DNA of 64,000 bases from Congeria kusceri (taxonomy: Eukaryota > Mollusca > Bivalvia > Myida > Dreissenidae). Each line of letters opens with the position of its first letter. Within the stretch, counting starts at the first letter, position 1. The stretch spans positions 55,310,681-55,374,680 of the forward strand of contig CM051025.1 in NCBI GenBank assembly GCA_027627225.1, in the 5' to 3' direction. Shown piece after piece: positions 20,867-29,609 of the stretch. Position numbers and translations under genes: made by a program. The notes under the pieces were generated by a model. It saw only the letters and a list, made by a program, of their open reading frames with translations, ran no database searches and was not told where the DNA came from.

Positions 20867-21910
20867 TTATGCGTTATTTGTTAGAACAGCAGTTGGTACA
20901 CGTCGAGTTTGAAATCCTTGTAGAAAATACACAATAACTATAACAATAACCAAAGAAACAATCACGAATGTAAGTGCAGCAAACACGATCCAAACGCTGT
21001 TAATTCTGGATTCATCACCACTCGGTACATTCAGTCGTTTATCAGGTTCTTGAATTTGGCACAGAGTTTGTTTTGTTGTGCATCTATTATATGAAATAGA
21101 TTTTGTATTCACGTCGATGTACAAGCACGTTATGTTCTCATCGGATGACACTCGCGAAAAGACTAAGGCGTAATCGTTTATTTCGAGCGTTTCGTTTAGA
21201 ATGTCAATTTTGAACATCAAATCTTGAGAGATCACATCGACTGTCGTGTCGTGCGTTCTGCTAATCAGATAGTCAAAAGCGTTTTGAAAATCTTCTTCTG
21301 TTTGCAGTACTGCTGGTGAGCATTGACCATCTGCATTCACCACGAAACAGGATTTCGGCGATGTGATCGATGCTGCTGCAGTTTTGTCGAATGAACATTT
21401 CTTGTACAAACGTGGTTTATAAGGGGATGCTGTCACAAACTCTCCTTTAGTAGCTTTTAACAGTGCTATGTTAGTCGTTTCGCATGGAATGATCATATAT
21501 TTTCGCTTGTACAAATGAACGCACTGAGCTTTACTTTTGCTAAAGAATATCGCTGCCTTGATAGATCGCTCGATGTTTGTTAACACTAGTTCGTTGCTTA
21601 CTTGACTGAATATAGTTTGCAAATGAACGTTTTCACCTCCAACAATGACCACATCGTATTCATTATAGTCGGTGCTGTTGACAGTTTCACCAACCTTTGC
21701 TGGCGTTGAATATTTGTTACCAACTTTGAACTGTTGCTCTGTACTGAGAAAGTAGCAAGATCCACCATATATTTTACCAATGCTTTTTGTCGAATCGCAG
21801 TTATTGCAGTAACAGTTTTGTAAACCATAGGAAGAAACGTTTTGAAATGTTGTGTCAGCCCTGACAACTATGCAAAAACACAAAATGATAAACGACCGCA
21901 TACTTGGCAT
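20867..21910 (-). CDS. Type I membrane glycoprotein, paralogue of the 14.1-16.1 kb gene
   Basis: This 347-residue protein has a signal peptide (FIILCFCIVVRA), a Cys-rich domain beginning SSYGLQNCYCNNC, many N-x-S/T sites, and a long membrane span (IVFAALTFVIVSLVIVIVIV) followed by a short basic tail. The ectodomain aligns with the second half of the plus-strand glycoprotein at 14,122-16,145, including the YGLQNCYC block and the CLYIDV/CTYVD block. It is intact here, which shows that the other copy is broken. It lies 9 bp downstream of the Bcl-2-like gene's start in the same direction. A virion surface role is inferred. Confidence 0.8.
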   Translation of the reverse strand: MPSMRSFIILCFCIVVRADTTFQNVSSYGLQNCYCNNCDSTKSIGKIYGGSCYFLSTEQQFKVGNKYSTPAKVGETVNSTDYNEYDVVIVGGENVHLQTIFSQVSNELVLTNIERSIKAAIFFSKSKAQCVHLYKRKYMIIPCETTNIALLKATKGEFVTASPYKPRLYKKCSFDKTAAASITSPKSCFVVNADGQCSPAVLQTEEDFQNAFDYLISRTHDTTVDVISQDLMFKIDILNETLEINDYALVFSRVSSDENITCLYIDVNTKSISYNRCTTKQTLCQIQEPDKRLNVPSGDESRINSVWIVFAALTFVIVSLVIVIVIVYFLQGFQTRRVPTAVLTNNA

Positions 21911-21954
21911 AGAAAATCAAGAATGACTAGATCCTTTTGTAAAGGTATCTTATA

Positions 21955-22368
21955 CTAATTTTCGTTTCGTCGTTCTTTTATGACTTTTGACACAAATGCT
22001 ATCAAGCCAATGATGATTGCGAAAAATGCTAGCATACCAAATACCACTTCGATTATAACAACGACAGATACTTTATCACCATCTCCATTAACCTCTGTGG
22101 TTGTAGAAACATTTGTGGTGATATTACCAAGCGTTGTGTTATTGATTTGACTGTATTCCTGCATGTCAATTTCGTTTGCAAATGGCGATGTGACAATATC
22201 ATCTATTTGTTCCTGCGTTACGTTATCGCTGGTATTATTGTATAACTCATTGGAACTGCGTTTTTCTATATGAGTAACATGATTTGATGTAGTTTCGGGC
22301 TGACCAGTAGGTAGCACATTACAGCTACATTGAGATACAAACAAGGCAAATAGTATGAAATGCAACAT
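21955..22368 (-). CDS. Small type I membrane protein
   Basis: These 137 residues have a signal peptide (MLHFILFALFVSQCSCNVLP), a short hydrophilic ectodomain with about eight N-x-S/T sites and no conserved cysteines, and a membrane span (VVFGMLAFFAIIIGLIAFV) near the C-terminus ending in KERRNEN. It resembles a mucin-like or heavily N-glycosylated stalk protein. A minus-strand TATATA at about 22,406 fits its start. It lies directly upstream of the intact glycoprotein on the same strand. Confidence 0.75.
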   Translation of the reverse strand: MLHFILFALFVSQCSCNVLPTGQPETTSNHVTHIEKRSSNELYNNTSDNVTQEQIDDIVTSPFANEIDMQEYSQINNTTLGNITTNVSTTTEVNGDGDKVSVVVIIEVVFGMLAFFAIIIGLIAFVSKVIKERRNEN

Positions 22369-22424
22369 TGTTGGTTTTTATTCATTCAACTAACAGAACA
22401 CACAGCATATATAACAAAAAACAT

Positions 22425-23726
22425 TCACAAAGCAAAATCGGCTGGTATATACAACACGAGGCCGTTGGAAAGCAATTCCTTCGACACACAAAATGTGCAA
22501 AAGTTAGGCGGAACGTGAATGTTGGGAATGCACGTTCGAACCGCTTGAGAGAGTATGTCTTCTTTTTCATCGTTTTGAAACTCGTTGATGAAGTATACTT
22601 TACATGGGTTCTCCTCAGGTAAGATGTCGCTTACTGGCATGGGATTCTCTTGTACCTCTTGTTCTGGGTTGAACGTTTCCACAATTTCTTCTTTCACGAA
22701 TGACAAATCGACCGGCATACTGAGTATAACGTTCTGCTCTGGAAATGCATTCTCGTAAGAACCACGCATTTCAGTCCATTCTTCTGTTTTGCATAACATC
22801 TTTTTCGGAAGACTCGATTGGTCTTTTGCATGTTCAACAAATTTGCGTTTGCGATTAGGAATAGCATAAGCTAGTCTTCCCTTTCCCCCATCGATCAGCT
22901 CCGTTTTAACAAGAAGACTGTTGATGTGCTGGTTGTACAGAGGATGCAGCAAGAAGAGAAACTCTAACGCCTGGCACAAATTCGAATTTGGATATCCATA
23001 CTTTGGTCTCAGTGTGTCTAAGTTAGCATTGTGCTCTGTCAGTTCGATGCCAGTTCTCAACGCTTCGTATATTCCACCACAGCTTCTAACAATCTTCAGA
23101 CCTATCGTGAGCTCTTTCTGTGTGCTAATCAGCTGGAAGTTTGTACTCGGCAGCACTCCTTTTCTCACCAATATTTCTATGATATCGTTTTCCGAACAAT
23201 CGAGCAATGTCATGACTGCTTGAAAGTAGCTGTTCAACTTCAATCGTATCTGAGTCCTTTCCAATGAAAGGCAAGTCGATTTCACGGAATAACATTTGCT
23301 GAACTCCTCGATTCCGTGCAACTCCAACACTGGTATTATGCATATCGGCAGTCTGTAGTTTTCGGTTGGAGATGACTGCATGTATCTACCCTTCTTGATG
23401 CGCTCGTATAGATTTGCGAAATGTTCTGGTATAAGATTTTTCAATATCTTGAAGTAGCACATATCAGTCTTTTCGTCGGCGGCAGAAAACATCAAGTCTA
23501 CATATCGTTCAAACGCAGCTAGTGTTGGTGCATCGAGAAACACATGGTCCAGCGTTGGCTTGTAGTTCAAGTAGTCGTACGGACTGTTCGTTATCGCCGT
23601 GAAACGCAGTCCATCTGCATCTGTGAAAGGACATGTTACGCTGAACATGTACTTCTTCTGGTGACCACTGGCATTGAAATTTCGTTTCTCACGAATGAAT
23701 TCTTCACACAATGTTTTGAGATACAT
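22425..23726 (-). CDS. Hypothetical viral protein, 433 residues
   Basis: The first in-frame ATG is at 23,726, and a stop lies upstream of the open frame. The N-terminal 280 residues form a mixed helical domain with scattered Cys (TDADGLRFTAI, LLDCSENDIIEILV). A nuclear-localisation-like NRKRK follows at about 290, then a Glu/Pro-rich region. No known family is recognised. The last 15 codons contain an 18-nt sequence (22,441-22,458) whose antisense occurs downstream of a tRNA-like element at 28,376-28,393. The 23.8-kb gene diverges from it with a shared 125-bp spacer. Confidence 0.7.
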   Translation of the reverse strand: MYLKTLCEEFIREKRNFNASGHQKKYMFSVTCPFTDADGLRFTAITNSPYDYLNYKPTLDHVFLDAPTLAAFERYVDLMFSAADEKTDMCYFKILKNLIPEHFANLYERIKKGRYMQSSPTENYRLPICIIPVLELHGIEEFSKCYSVKSTCLSLERTQIRLKLNSYFQAVMTLLDCSENDIIEILVRKGVLPSTNFQLISTQKELTIGLKIVRSCGGIYEALRTGIELTEHNANLDTLRPKYGYPNSNLCQALEFLFLLHPLYNQHINSLLVKTELIDGGKGRLAYAIPNRKRKFVEHAKDQSSLPKKMLCKTEEWTEMRGSYENAFPEQNVILSMPVDLSFVKEEIVETFNPEQEVQENPMPVSDILPEENPCKVYFINEFQNDEKEDILSQAVRTCIPNIHVPPNFCTFCVSKELLSNGLVLYIPADFAL

Positions 23727-23850
23727 ATTGTCGCTTCGATTGTCAGATTGTAAATGAGACAAATTCAGTTAGTCAAAGCGCATTTTATACGGTTGGTCAT
23801 ATTACAAAGATCGGTTTATAAACCTGTCTTGTTGATTTTCTATTTCAGCG

Positions 23851-24222
23851 ATGGATCGTTGCAGCGAGAGGAAGGGCGATTGCAAACTGCATTCACTTAT
23901 CAACACAAACCAACCCGAGTTGTTAGCAACGTACATCAATCAAAACTTTGATTTTGAGTCATCTTGTTACCTTGTTATCAAAGAAACGCATGTTTTGCCT
24001 ATTGATTTCACACAACAAGATTTGAAGCAAGTTGTCATTCATAGCTCGAAATCTGAATTTATGCAATATATGAAACTAACATTCAATGGTTCACAAAGCA
24101 ATGGGTCTGATTTTCTGCTCTCTGAACAAACCAAGATATCTACGGCAATGAGGTGCATCAGTGTCACATTTATTTTTCAAACGCATGTACCAAAGATATG
24201 GCTGCTACAAGCTATTTCTTGA
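23851..24222 (+). CDS. Hypothetical protein, 5' part of a probable frameshifted gene
   Basis: Starts at ATG 23,851 downstream of TATAAA at 23,814. These 123 residues show no recognised motif; the last 20 or so, beyond about 24,150, look like out-of-frame sequence. The overlapping frame 24,153-24,578 has no early ATG and continues with ordinary protein composition, so the two are probably one gene of about 240 codons split by a single-base shift near 24,140-24,160. Confidence 0.5.
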   Translation: MDRCSERKGDCKLHSLINTNQPELLATYINQNFDFESSCYLVIKETHVLPIDFTQQDLKQVVIHSSKSEFMQYMKLTFNGSQSNGSDFLLSEQTKISTAMRCISVTFIFQTHVPKIWLLQAIS

Positions 24223-24578
24223 CGTGCGCTTTTAGCACAACTGGCGTTCTAAAATTTTCAAAACACACACTTGAAAAACTAGCATCGTTCTTGATTAAAA
24301 GATATGGTCAAACACTCATACCCAAATGCACTACAGAGTTTTGGAACAACAAACTTGACTCATTTCGCATGAGATGCATTCGTGAGAAAACATATCAGGT
24401 CTCACAGCAAGATGACTCAATAACACTTCATGAAGAAATTGAACGCTTGGCGCAATCCAAGTACGATTTCGTTAGTTGTGAATACAATACTGCGTGTAGA
24501 ACTCTCAAGATTCTGTTTCGTTGTTCGAGCGACAACAGCTTTGGGTTAGTGGCTCTCGCACAGTCGCCGAGTATATAA
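24153..24578 (+). pseudogene. 3' part of the frameshifted 23.85-24.58 kb gene
   Basis: The frame opens without ATG (first Met codon at 24,198) and carries about 140 residues, including helices such as HTLEKLASFLIKRY and HEEIERLAQSKYDF. No family recognised. It is followed at once by the TATA box of the spliced gene at 24,634. Confidence 0.5.
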
Positions 24579-24579
24579 A
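24572..24579 (+). promoter_or_regulatory. TATA box (TATATAAA) of the spliced TEDWD gene
   Basis: TATATAAAGCGCCG lies 55-62 bp before the ATG at 24,634, which would put the transcript start near 24,603. It is one of the clearest TATA boxes in the viral block. Confidence 0.75.
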
Positions 24580-24633
24580 GCGCCGAGTCAGTGCAAAGTC
24601 AAATCATTCTTGATATCAAAGCCAAAGAGCAAC

Positions 24634-25014
24634 ATGTCGTACAACAATAGCTTCTATGTACCAGCAACCTTCCAGGTGCCCGTCACTGAAGACTGGGACC
24701 AAGAGATCAGGCAGTCTGAGATGAAAAGTAAGTTCTTTTGCTTTGATACATATTGCATGTTTCGCATGTTGGTGTAGCAGTTTCAGTTGTATGAACATTG
24801 TATGTTGTAACTAACTTTTGCTTGATGTGTTTCAGATTCAACCAGAACTAAGACAGTCACTCCAACCGAGGACTGGGACGGAGAAGCTGATGAGGCGAAG
24901 CGTGCGCCCTTCTTTTTGAACGTGGGGAAATGTTCCACAAGGCAGATCAACAGACTGCACAGATGTTGGACGTGTCGCTGCGCCCCAGTGAATTGTAGAT
25001 GTAAAAAAAATTGA
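24634..25014 (+). CDS. Small spliced viral gene (two exons) with duplicated TEDWD motif
   Basis: Exon 1 runs 24,634-24,727, the intron 24,728-24,835 (GTAAGT...TTTCAG, 108 bp) and exon 2 24,836-25,014, encoding 90 residues in frame. Each exon carries a PVTEDWD/PTEDWD motif, so the two exons may have arisen by duplication. The C-terminus is basic and Cys-rich (CWTCRCAPVNCRCKK), with spacing suggesting a zinc or disulfide knot. There is no signal peptide. A TATA box lies 55 bp upstream and AATAAA overlaps the stop (25,014). It is one of very few spliced coding genes in the viral block. Function unknown; an acidic TEDWD motif could be a docking site. Confidence 0.75.
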
Positions 25015-25124
25015 ATAAAAATGTTGAAACGTTAACATGTGTTTGTTTGTTTTGTAGACTATTGTACAAAAATGTTATATAGGTAGTAATTTGAAAATTC
25101 GCTAAGTACTCATCGCACACAAAA

Positions 25125-25454
25125 ATGCTAGCCGTTGAACTGAAAGATTTAAGCTTTTTTCGACACATGTTGCATTTGAACCTCGAACAGTGGAACAAAG
25201 CTGTCGAAATTTACTTAACTGATCTCTATCCTGATGTTCAGTTTACATTCTCGCAGCGAGATCAATGTTGGAAAGTGACAAATACCGACATGGTGTATTA
25301 TGTCGATATTGAGCTAATTCTAACGAGTACAAAATATGGTTTCTGCTGGAGAGACCAGAATCAAATCAAACGACTTCAGACGATAAATGGTATTTTGTTG
25401 CGCTCAAAAGCCGAGAGAGCAAAACACGTATCGTTTGACCAAGAGTATTTCTGA
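25125..25454 (+). CDS. Hypothetical small viral protein
   Basis: These 109 residues begin at ATG 25,125. The N-terminal half is helical (FFRHMLHLNLEQWNKAVEIY) and the second half beta-like with several Trp/Tyr residues (CWKVTNTDMVYYVDIELIL). No family recognised. It sits between the spliced gene and a BIR gene, all on the plus strand. Confidence 0.55.
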   Translation: MLAVELKDLSFFRHMLHLNLEQWNKAVEIYLTDLYPDVQFTFSQRDQCWKVTNTDMVYYVDIELILTSTKYGFCWRDQNQIKRLQTINGILLRSKAERAKHVSFDQEYF

Positions 25455-25507
25455 AAAAAGTATTAACGCGCTTGTAAAGAGTTGTAACACATAAAATATT
25501 TCATTTC

Positions 25508-25822
25508 ATGGATGAAACCGACGCTTTATGCACTTATCACTCGGGAAGATATATGGAAACATATTCCGAAAGACTGAAGACATTTGAACACTGGTCGCCA
25601 CAAATAAAACCGAACAAGTATGCGTTAGCTTCTTGCGGTCTGTATTACTTAGGGCAACACGATCGTTGCAAATGTTTTAATTGTGGTGTTGTATTGTACC
25701 ATTGGAAATCAACCGACGATGCTTGGCTCGAACACCACAAACATTCGCCGAATTGCCAGTTTTTGCGAATGGTGGGACCAGGGACAAGATTGTTATTAAA
25801 CCCACGAGCATGTTTCGTGTAA
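25508..25822 (+). CDS. Single-BIR protein
   Basis: These 104 residues are almost entirely one BIR: RLKTFEHWSPQIKPNKYALA, then CGLYYLG, CKCFNCGVVLYHWKSTDDAW, and H-x6-C in EHHKHSPNC. The zinc ligands and the GLYYLG/W pattern are complete. It is very similar to the plus-strand gene at 52,459-52,797 (both have YALA, KCFNCG/KCFCCG, DDAWLEH/DSAWLEH, SPNC), so the two derive from a duplication. AATAAA follows the stop (25,831). Confidence 0.85.
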   Translation: MDETDALCTYHSGRYMETYSERLKTFEHWSPQIKPNKYALASCGLYYLGQHDRCKCFNCGVVLYHWKSTDDAWLEHHKHSPNCQFLRMVGPGTRLLLNPRACFV

Positions 25823-25841
25823 ACGGTACTCAATAAATATC

Positions 25842-25940
25842 ATGAACTGTACATTTCGTTTTGTTCTTGTTTTGTGTTCGACAATAGTTAACATAGCACC
25901 GCAAACATATACAGAGTACAACCATGCTTGTGTAAAGTGA
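25842..25940 (+). pseudogene. Possible broken small secreted protein
   Basis: An ATG at 25,842 opens a 32-codon frame with a signal-peptide-like start (CTFRFVLVLCSTIV), which stops at 25,938. A neighbouring frame continues to a stop at 26,004-26,006 with Cys-containing sequence (NGFRVRYCADVTDQCVLFS). This could be a decayed small Cys-rich secreted protein. It lies very close to the BIR gene's AATAAA, so it may be chance. Confidence 0.25.
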
Positions 25941-26135
25941 ATGGTTTTCGAGTTCGCTATTGCGCTGATGTTACAGACCAGTGTGTTCTGTTTTCTATAA
26001 AGGTATAACTTAAGTATTCTCTACGCAAACACAACAACAAGGTATACGAAGTTTCAAAAGATTTTATTGAGGAAGAATCAATCTTTCATATAATCATTGT
26101 ATCGACAGTTCATTTACAGTCAACGTACACAGTCC

Positions 26136-26441
26136 TCACAACTGCAAATGTCTTGCACCTCTGTTTTTGGCATAACCCTGCATTTCGCCACACCATTTGC
26201 AACGATCGTTGGTCTTCGTACATGGCACGCAACTCAATCCCTCGCATCTGCGGCAGAAGTTAACTTCCCCAGAAATGTTTTTACACGTTGCACACGTGAG
26301 TATCAAAGTAGTGTCCACTACTGTCGGTAGAATATTTCGCATGGTCTCCAACCATCGCTGACAGGCAACGTTGTCGTTTCCAGCGCTCCCACTTTCTTGA
26401 ACCCTCGCCATCCATCGCTCGCAAGCAGTTTGATCAGTCAT
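26136..26441 (-). CDS. Cys-rich zinc-ribbon-like protein (paralogue of 53.1-53.4 kb)
   Basis: These 101 residues have two helical repeats (TACERWMARV and VACQRWLETM) followed by eight cysteines in CxxC-type pairs (CATC, CRRC, CVPC, CKWC), suggesting two zinc sites, and a conserved tail GYAKNRGARH. A minus-strand TATATAAG at about 26,505-26,512 fits its start at 26,441. The gene at 53,106-53,411 is a paralogue with the same order of elements. I do not recognise the family outside this window. Confidence 0.7.
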   Translation of the reverse strand: MTDQTACERWMARVQESGSAGNDNVACQRWLETMRNILPTVVDTTLILTCATCKNISGEVNFCRRCEGLSCVPCTKTNDRCKWCGEMQGYAKNRGARHLQL

Positions 26442-26519
26442 AATGTGTGTTTCTCGTTCTGTGTCAGAATGCGAAATGATTCAAACACTAGCGATTTGAT
26501 CTTATATACTCTGCCTGTG

Positions 26520-28240
26520 TGTGCTTGACTAGCTAGCACACCAATGCTACTGAGTATGTAGTAATTCATATCAAAAGCATACAATTCGAAATTCATGTCC
26601 ATATTCTAGTTATTCAGACAAAGTTCTATCTCTACTCACAAAACTCAAAACATCAAATTACAAGAAAATCGACAATAGTACCAACGTTGTGAGTCTCAGT
26701 GAGGCATAACATCGCTTTGATTTGCGAATCATTCAAACAATACAATAACCTTGAATTAATCGAAAGGAGTTTCAGTTTTATGTATATTTGCATCGATTTG
26801 TATTCTTATCAAGAAAGACGAGTTTTGTGGAATATTCGGGTTAATTCATTCACGGATAGATAGTTCTACTATAATCGTGACAAACATTTGTAGTTTTTCT
26901 TGTTTTATGAGGAAGTACAACGTTCAAACTTAATCGGACATTGACAAATTTACTCCTGTCTGCCTTAGGTATAATACGGTGTGAGTAATCATATCGGAAT
27001 GAAAGTTTGTTTGCCAGTCGAAATGCATTTTGAGGCTTTTTTTTGGTGGATTTTGTGTTGATTTGTTGATGAAATTCTGTCAGATTTGAAGATAAGGATA
27101 CAGTAAGTACCACGACAATGTGTTGTGTTCTTTGATAACAGACAAAACATTGTATTTTTGAAATGCCATCAAATCTCAAATGTCAACAAAAAAGTTGAAC
27201 TATACAATGAATCATTGAATGATCTTGTGTTTTGTTTTCTGTACCAAAACTGAGATCCTGAAAACAAAATGTGTTCTTTGATTCAGATGATTGTGACTAC
27301 TTCTGTTTTGTGGAAAAGAACTCAGTTGAGAACTTGATATGTGTTGTTTTGTTTTCTGAGCTACACCAGACTTTTTTGACTTAAGTTTATTTGTACACAT
27401 CAAACTCTGACTGGAAAAATAGATTTCTAGAATGCATGGACACTCAGTATTGCTTGGTAACTTTGTGTTATTAACGCCATGATTCAAACATTGTCAAATT
27501 TGTCCAGAGTTGAATAATTTCTGACCAGGAACAACATTTCAAGATGACACTTATGTGGAAGAAGACATGTACACTGATTTGTCAGCATATTTCTAGGCTC
27601 AGTTTTCATATTTTAGCCATAGAATGCACAACTGACAATTTCGAAGTCTACTTCGCAAGCACATTTAATGTCTAAAACTGCAGAAAAAAACTATATACAC
27701 GTCAAAATGCTAATTCTGCTTCTTTTGCCAGCATATGAATGTTTGGCCATAACAATCTTTTATTCAATTTAACACAAATGTGTGTTTCTACAAGCCAACC
27801 CTTTTGGTAGCCTGTTTCGGGTCAGAGTGCCTATAGTATAGATTATTGAGTTTCAAGAAGCAAAACTGGCATAACATTTGTGTGTTTAGAACGTTCAAAA
27901 AAATGTATTTACACAAAAAATTGAAACTGCATGTTGGTCAGTACTGAAAATGTATTGCCCCAAATCTGTTATCATGTTCACTTGACATGGCGGATAAATT
28001 CATCTTCAATCAGAATTGAACCTAAATGCATTTGAAAATCCTGTTTCAGGTCCGGTTTTCTCTGACCAGTGTCTATAGAAGGTATATTTGAGATGTTTGA
28101 AGTAAATCCCACATAACTGGTTATGGTTGAGATTGATGGAAAAAAGGTATTAACACAGAAAATTGAATTTTTAGCTGTTTCGCAGGCATGGATTCAGTTT
28201 ATTCAAGCAATGCATATTGACTCTGCATAGTTAATCAAAT
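26520..28240. other. Non-coding AT-rich stretch before the tRNA-like cluster
   Basis: No credible gene is present on either strand; open frames are short and lack promoters. The sequence is AT-rich and holds loose repeats of TTTCTGACCAG and CAAAACTGGCATAACATTTG-like segments that recur further on near 28,800-29,120. It may be part of a non-coding transcript. Confidence 0.4.
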
Positions 28241-28246
28241 CATGAA

Positions 28247-28323
28247 GCCAGAGTAGTTTAATGAAAAACGCTTTCTCATGTAGCAACTGAGAAAGAGATC
28301 TGGGTGCAATTCCCAGTTCTGGC
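28247..28323 (+). ncRNA. tRNA-like element 1
   Basis: The acceptor stem is seven base pairs (GCCAGAG 28,247-28,253 with TTCTGGC 28,317-28,323). The T arm is CTGGG-TGCAATT-CCCAG (28,300-28,316), five pairs and a seven-base loop. A box-A-like TAGTTTAATG follows the acceptor. The anticodon position has an enlarged hairpin (8 pairs, 9-nt loop, 28,271-28,295), so it would not decode. It shares AACGC-TT and GAGATC blocks with the three other elements. Best described as a pol III-type viral tRNA-like RNA. Confidence 0.7.
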
Positions 28324-28459
28324 ACGTTTCGTGAAACCATTGCGTGAGTCAAGAAAGCATCTTTTGGCACCAACAGCTGGTATATACAACACGTGGACTG
28401 TTATGAGTTTATCAGCAAGCAAAAACAGTTGTAACCCTGTCTTGGTTCAGATTTTCTCA
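28324..28459 (+). repeat. Conserved 3' flank of tRNA-like element 1
   Basis: About 135 bp after element 1 recurs almost unchanged at 28,684-28,819 after element 2 (offset 360 bp). It includes GAGTCAAGAAAGCATCTTTT and AGCTGGTATATACAACACG. Conservation of both the tRNA-like part and the flank suggests the transcript extends past the tRNA-like portion. No strong hairpin was found by eye. Confidence 0.7.
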
Positions 28460-28616
28460 GATTTTCTGATGCATGCCTATGTTAGTATAAAAGTCTTCCA
28501 GTCATACTTAATCATACTAGTATGTCAAATTGGAAGACTCCTCGTACATCCTCGTACATGTCTGTCCACAAAACTTATTGTGTGTGTTTGCTGTGCAGTG
28601 ATGATCAATTCATATT

Positions 28617-28683
28617 ATCAGAGTGGGTCAATGGAGAACGCCTTCTTGCAGAAGGAGATCTAGGTTCAAGTCCTAGCTCTGGC
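28617..28683 (+). ncRNA. tRNA-like element 2, with perfect T arm and T-run terminator
   Basis: The T arm is CTAGG-TTCAAGT-CCTAG, and GGTTCAAGTCC is an exact pol III box B. The acceptor has six pairs, one of them a wobble (28,618-28,623 with 28,677-28,682). The anticodon position is a compact hairpin (CCTTCT-TGC-AGAAGG) with no canonical seven-base loop. A TTTT run at 28,687-28,690 could end transcription. The 3' flank matches that of element 1. Confidence 0.75.
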
Positions 28684-28819
28684 ATGTTTTGTGAAATCAT
28701 TGCGTGAGTCAAGAAAGCATCTTTTGGCACCAACAGCTGGTATATACAACATGTGGACTGTTATGAGTTTATCAGCAAGCAAAAACAGTTGTAACCCTGT
28801 CTTGGTTCAGATTTTCTTG
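28684..28819 (+). repeat. Second copy of the conserved tRNA-like 3' flank
   Basis: Nearly identical to 28,324-28,459, differing at only a few bases (for example AACATG against AACACG). A shorter third match (ACCCTGTCTTGGTTCAGATT) occurs near 29,018. Confidence 0.75.
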
Positions 28820-28829
28820 TCTACACCTA

Positions 28830-29510
28830 TAGAACTAATTCATGAAAATCTAGGCATAAATCCTATATAACAATTTGAGATTGCAAATGCTGAGAAAAAA
28901 GTATATGAATAGGACAATTGAACATTTGCATTTTTGCTGTACTGAAAATGTACTGGCCACAAAATTCATATACTATACAGATGTATCAATGTGTGTGATC
29001 AAGCAAACACAACTGAAACCCTGTCTTGGTTCAGATTTTCTGATGCTTGCCTATAGTAGTACTTTATGGAAATGTCAGTACACATCCTACATAACAATTT
29101 GAGATTGCAAATGCTGAGAAAAAAGTATATGAACAGAACAATTGAAAATTTGCATTTTTGTCAGCACATTCATGTCTGGCCACAAAACTCATTGTGTGTG
29201 TTTGCTGTGCAGTGATGGCAAATTTGATGCAAACACGATATATGAACACTGTGTGGGCTGGGATTGTACAACTGTTCTCTCAGCTTAACATGTTTGATTT
29301 CGGTTGTTAATCTATACCCATGATACAGATATTTGAAAATTGCAAAGTAAATCAGGCATAACATGTATGGTTGAAATTGTGTGAACAAATAGTATATACA
29401 TGGTCAAATGGGTTTTTGGAGTTTTACAGACATGACAATATCTGAGCACAATCATGATTACTGTCTCTTTTGGTTTTGTCTGCTATGCATATTGACTATA
29501 CAGCATTAAT
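28830..29510. other. Non-coding repeats between tRNA-like elements
   Basis: A roughly 50-nt block (AACAATTTGAGATTGCAAATGCTGAGAAAAAAGTATATGAA, split here by context) occurs twice, near 28,869 and 29,092. No gene is supported on either strand. Confidence 0.5.
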
Positions 29511-29520
29511 CAGTTCAAAT

Positions 29521-29600
29521 GCCAGAGTAGTAGAATGTATAACGCTTTCTCCAGTCCTGCACTGGAAGGAAGAGATCCAGGTTCAAGTCCTGGCTTTGGT
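29521..29600 (+). ncRNA. tRNA-like element 3
   Basis: The acceptor stem is seven pairs with two or three wobbles (GCCAGAG 29,521-29,527 with CTTTGGT 29,594-29,600). The box A is good (TAGTAGAATG), and the T arm is perfect: CCAGG-TTCAAGT-CCTGG (29,577-29,593) with exact box B GGTTCAAGTCC. The anticodon position is a long hairpin (CTTTCTCCAGT...ACTGGAAGGAAG). It shares AACGCTTTCTC and GAGATC with element 1. Confidence 0.75.
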
Positions 29601-29609
29601 TTGAACATG

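Noticed and set aside
28247..28323. Functional host tRNA gene
   Set aside because: The anticodon arm is an 8-bp hairpin with a nine-base loop, so there is no normal anticodon loop; tRNA-like is the safer call.
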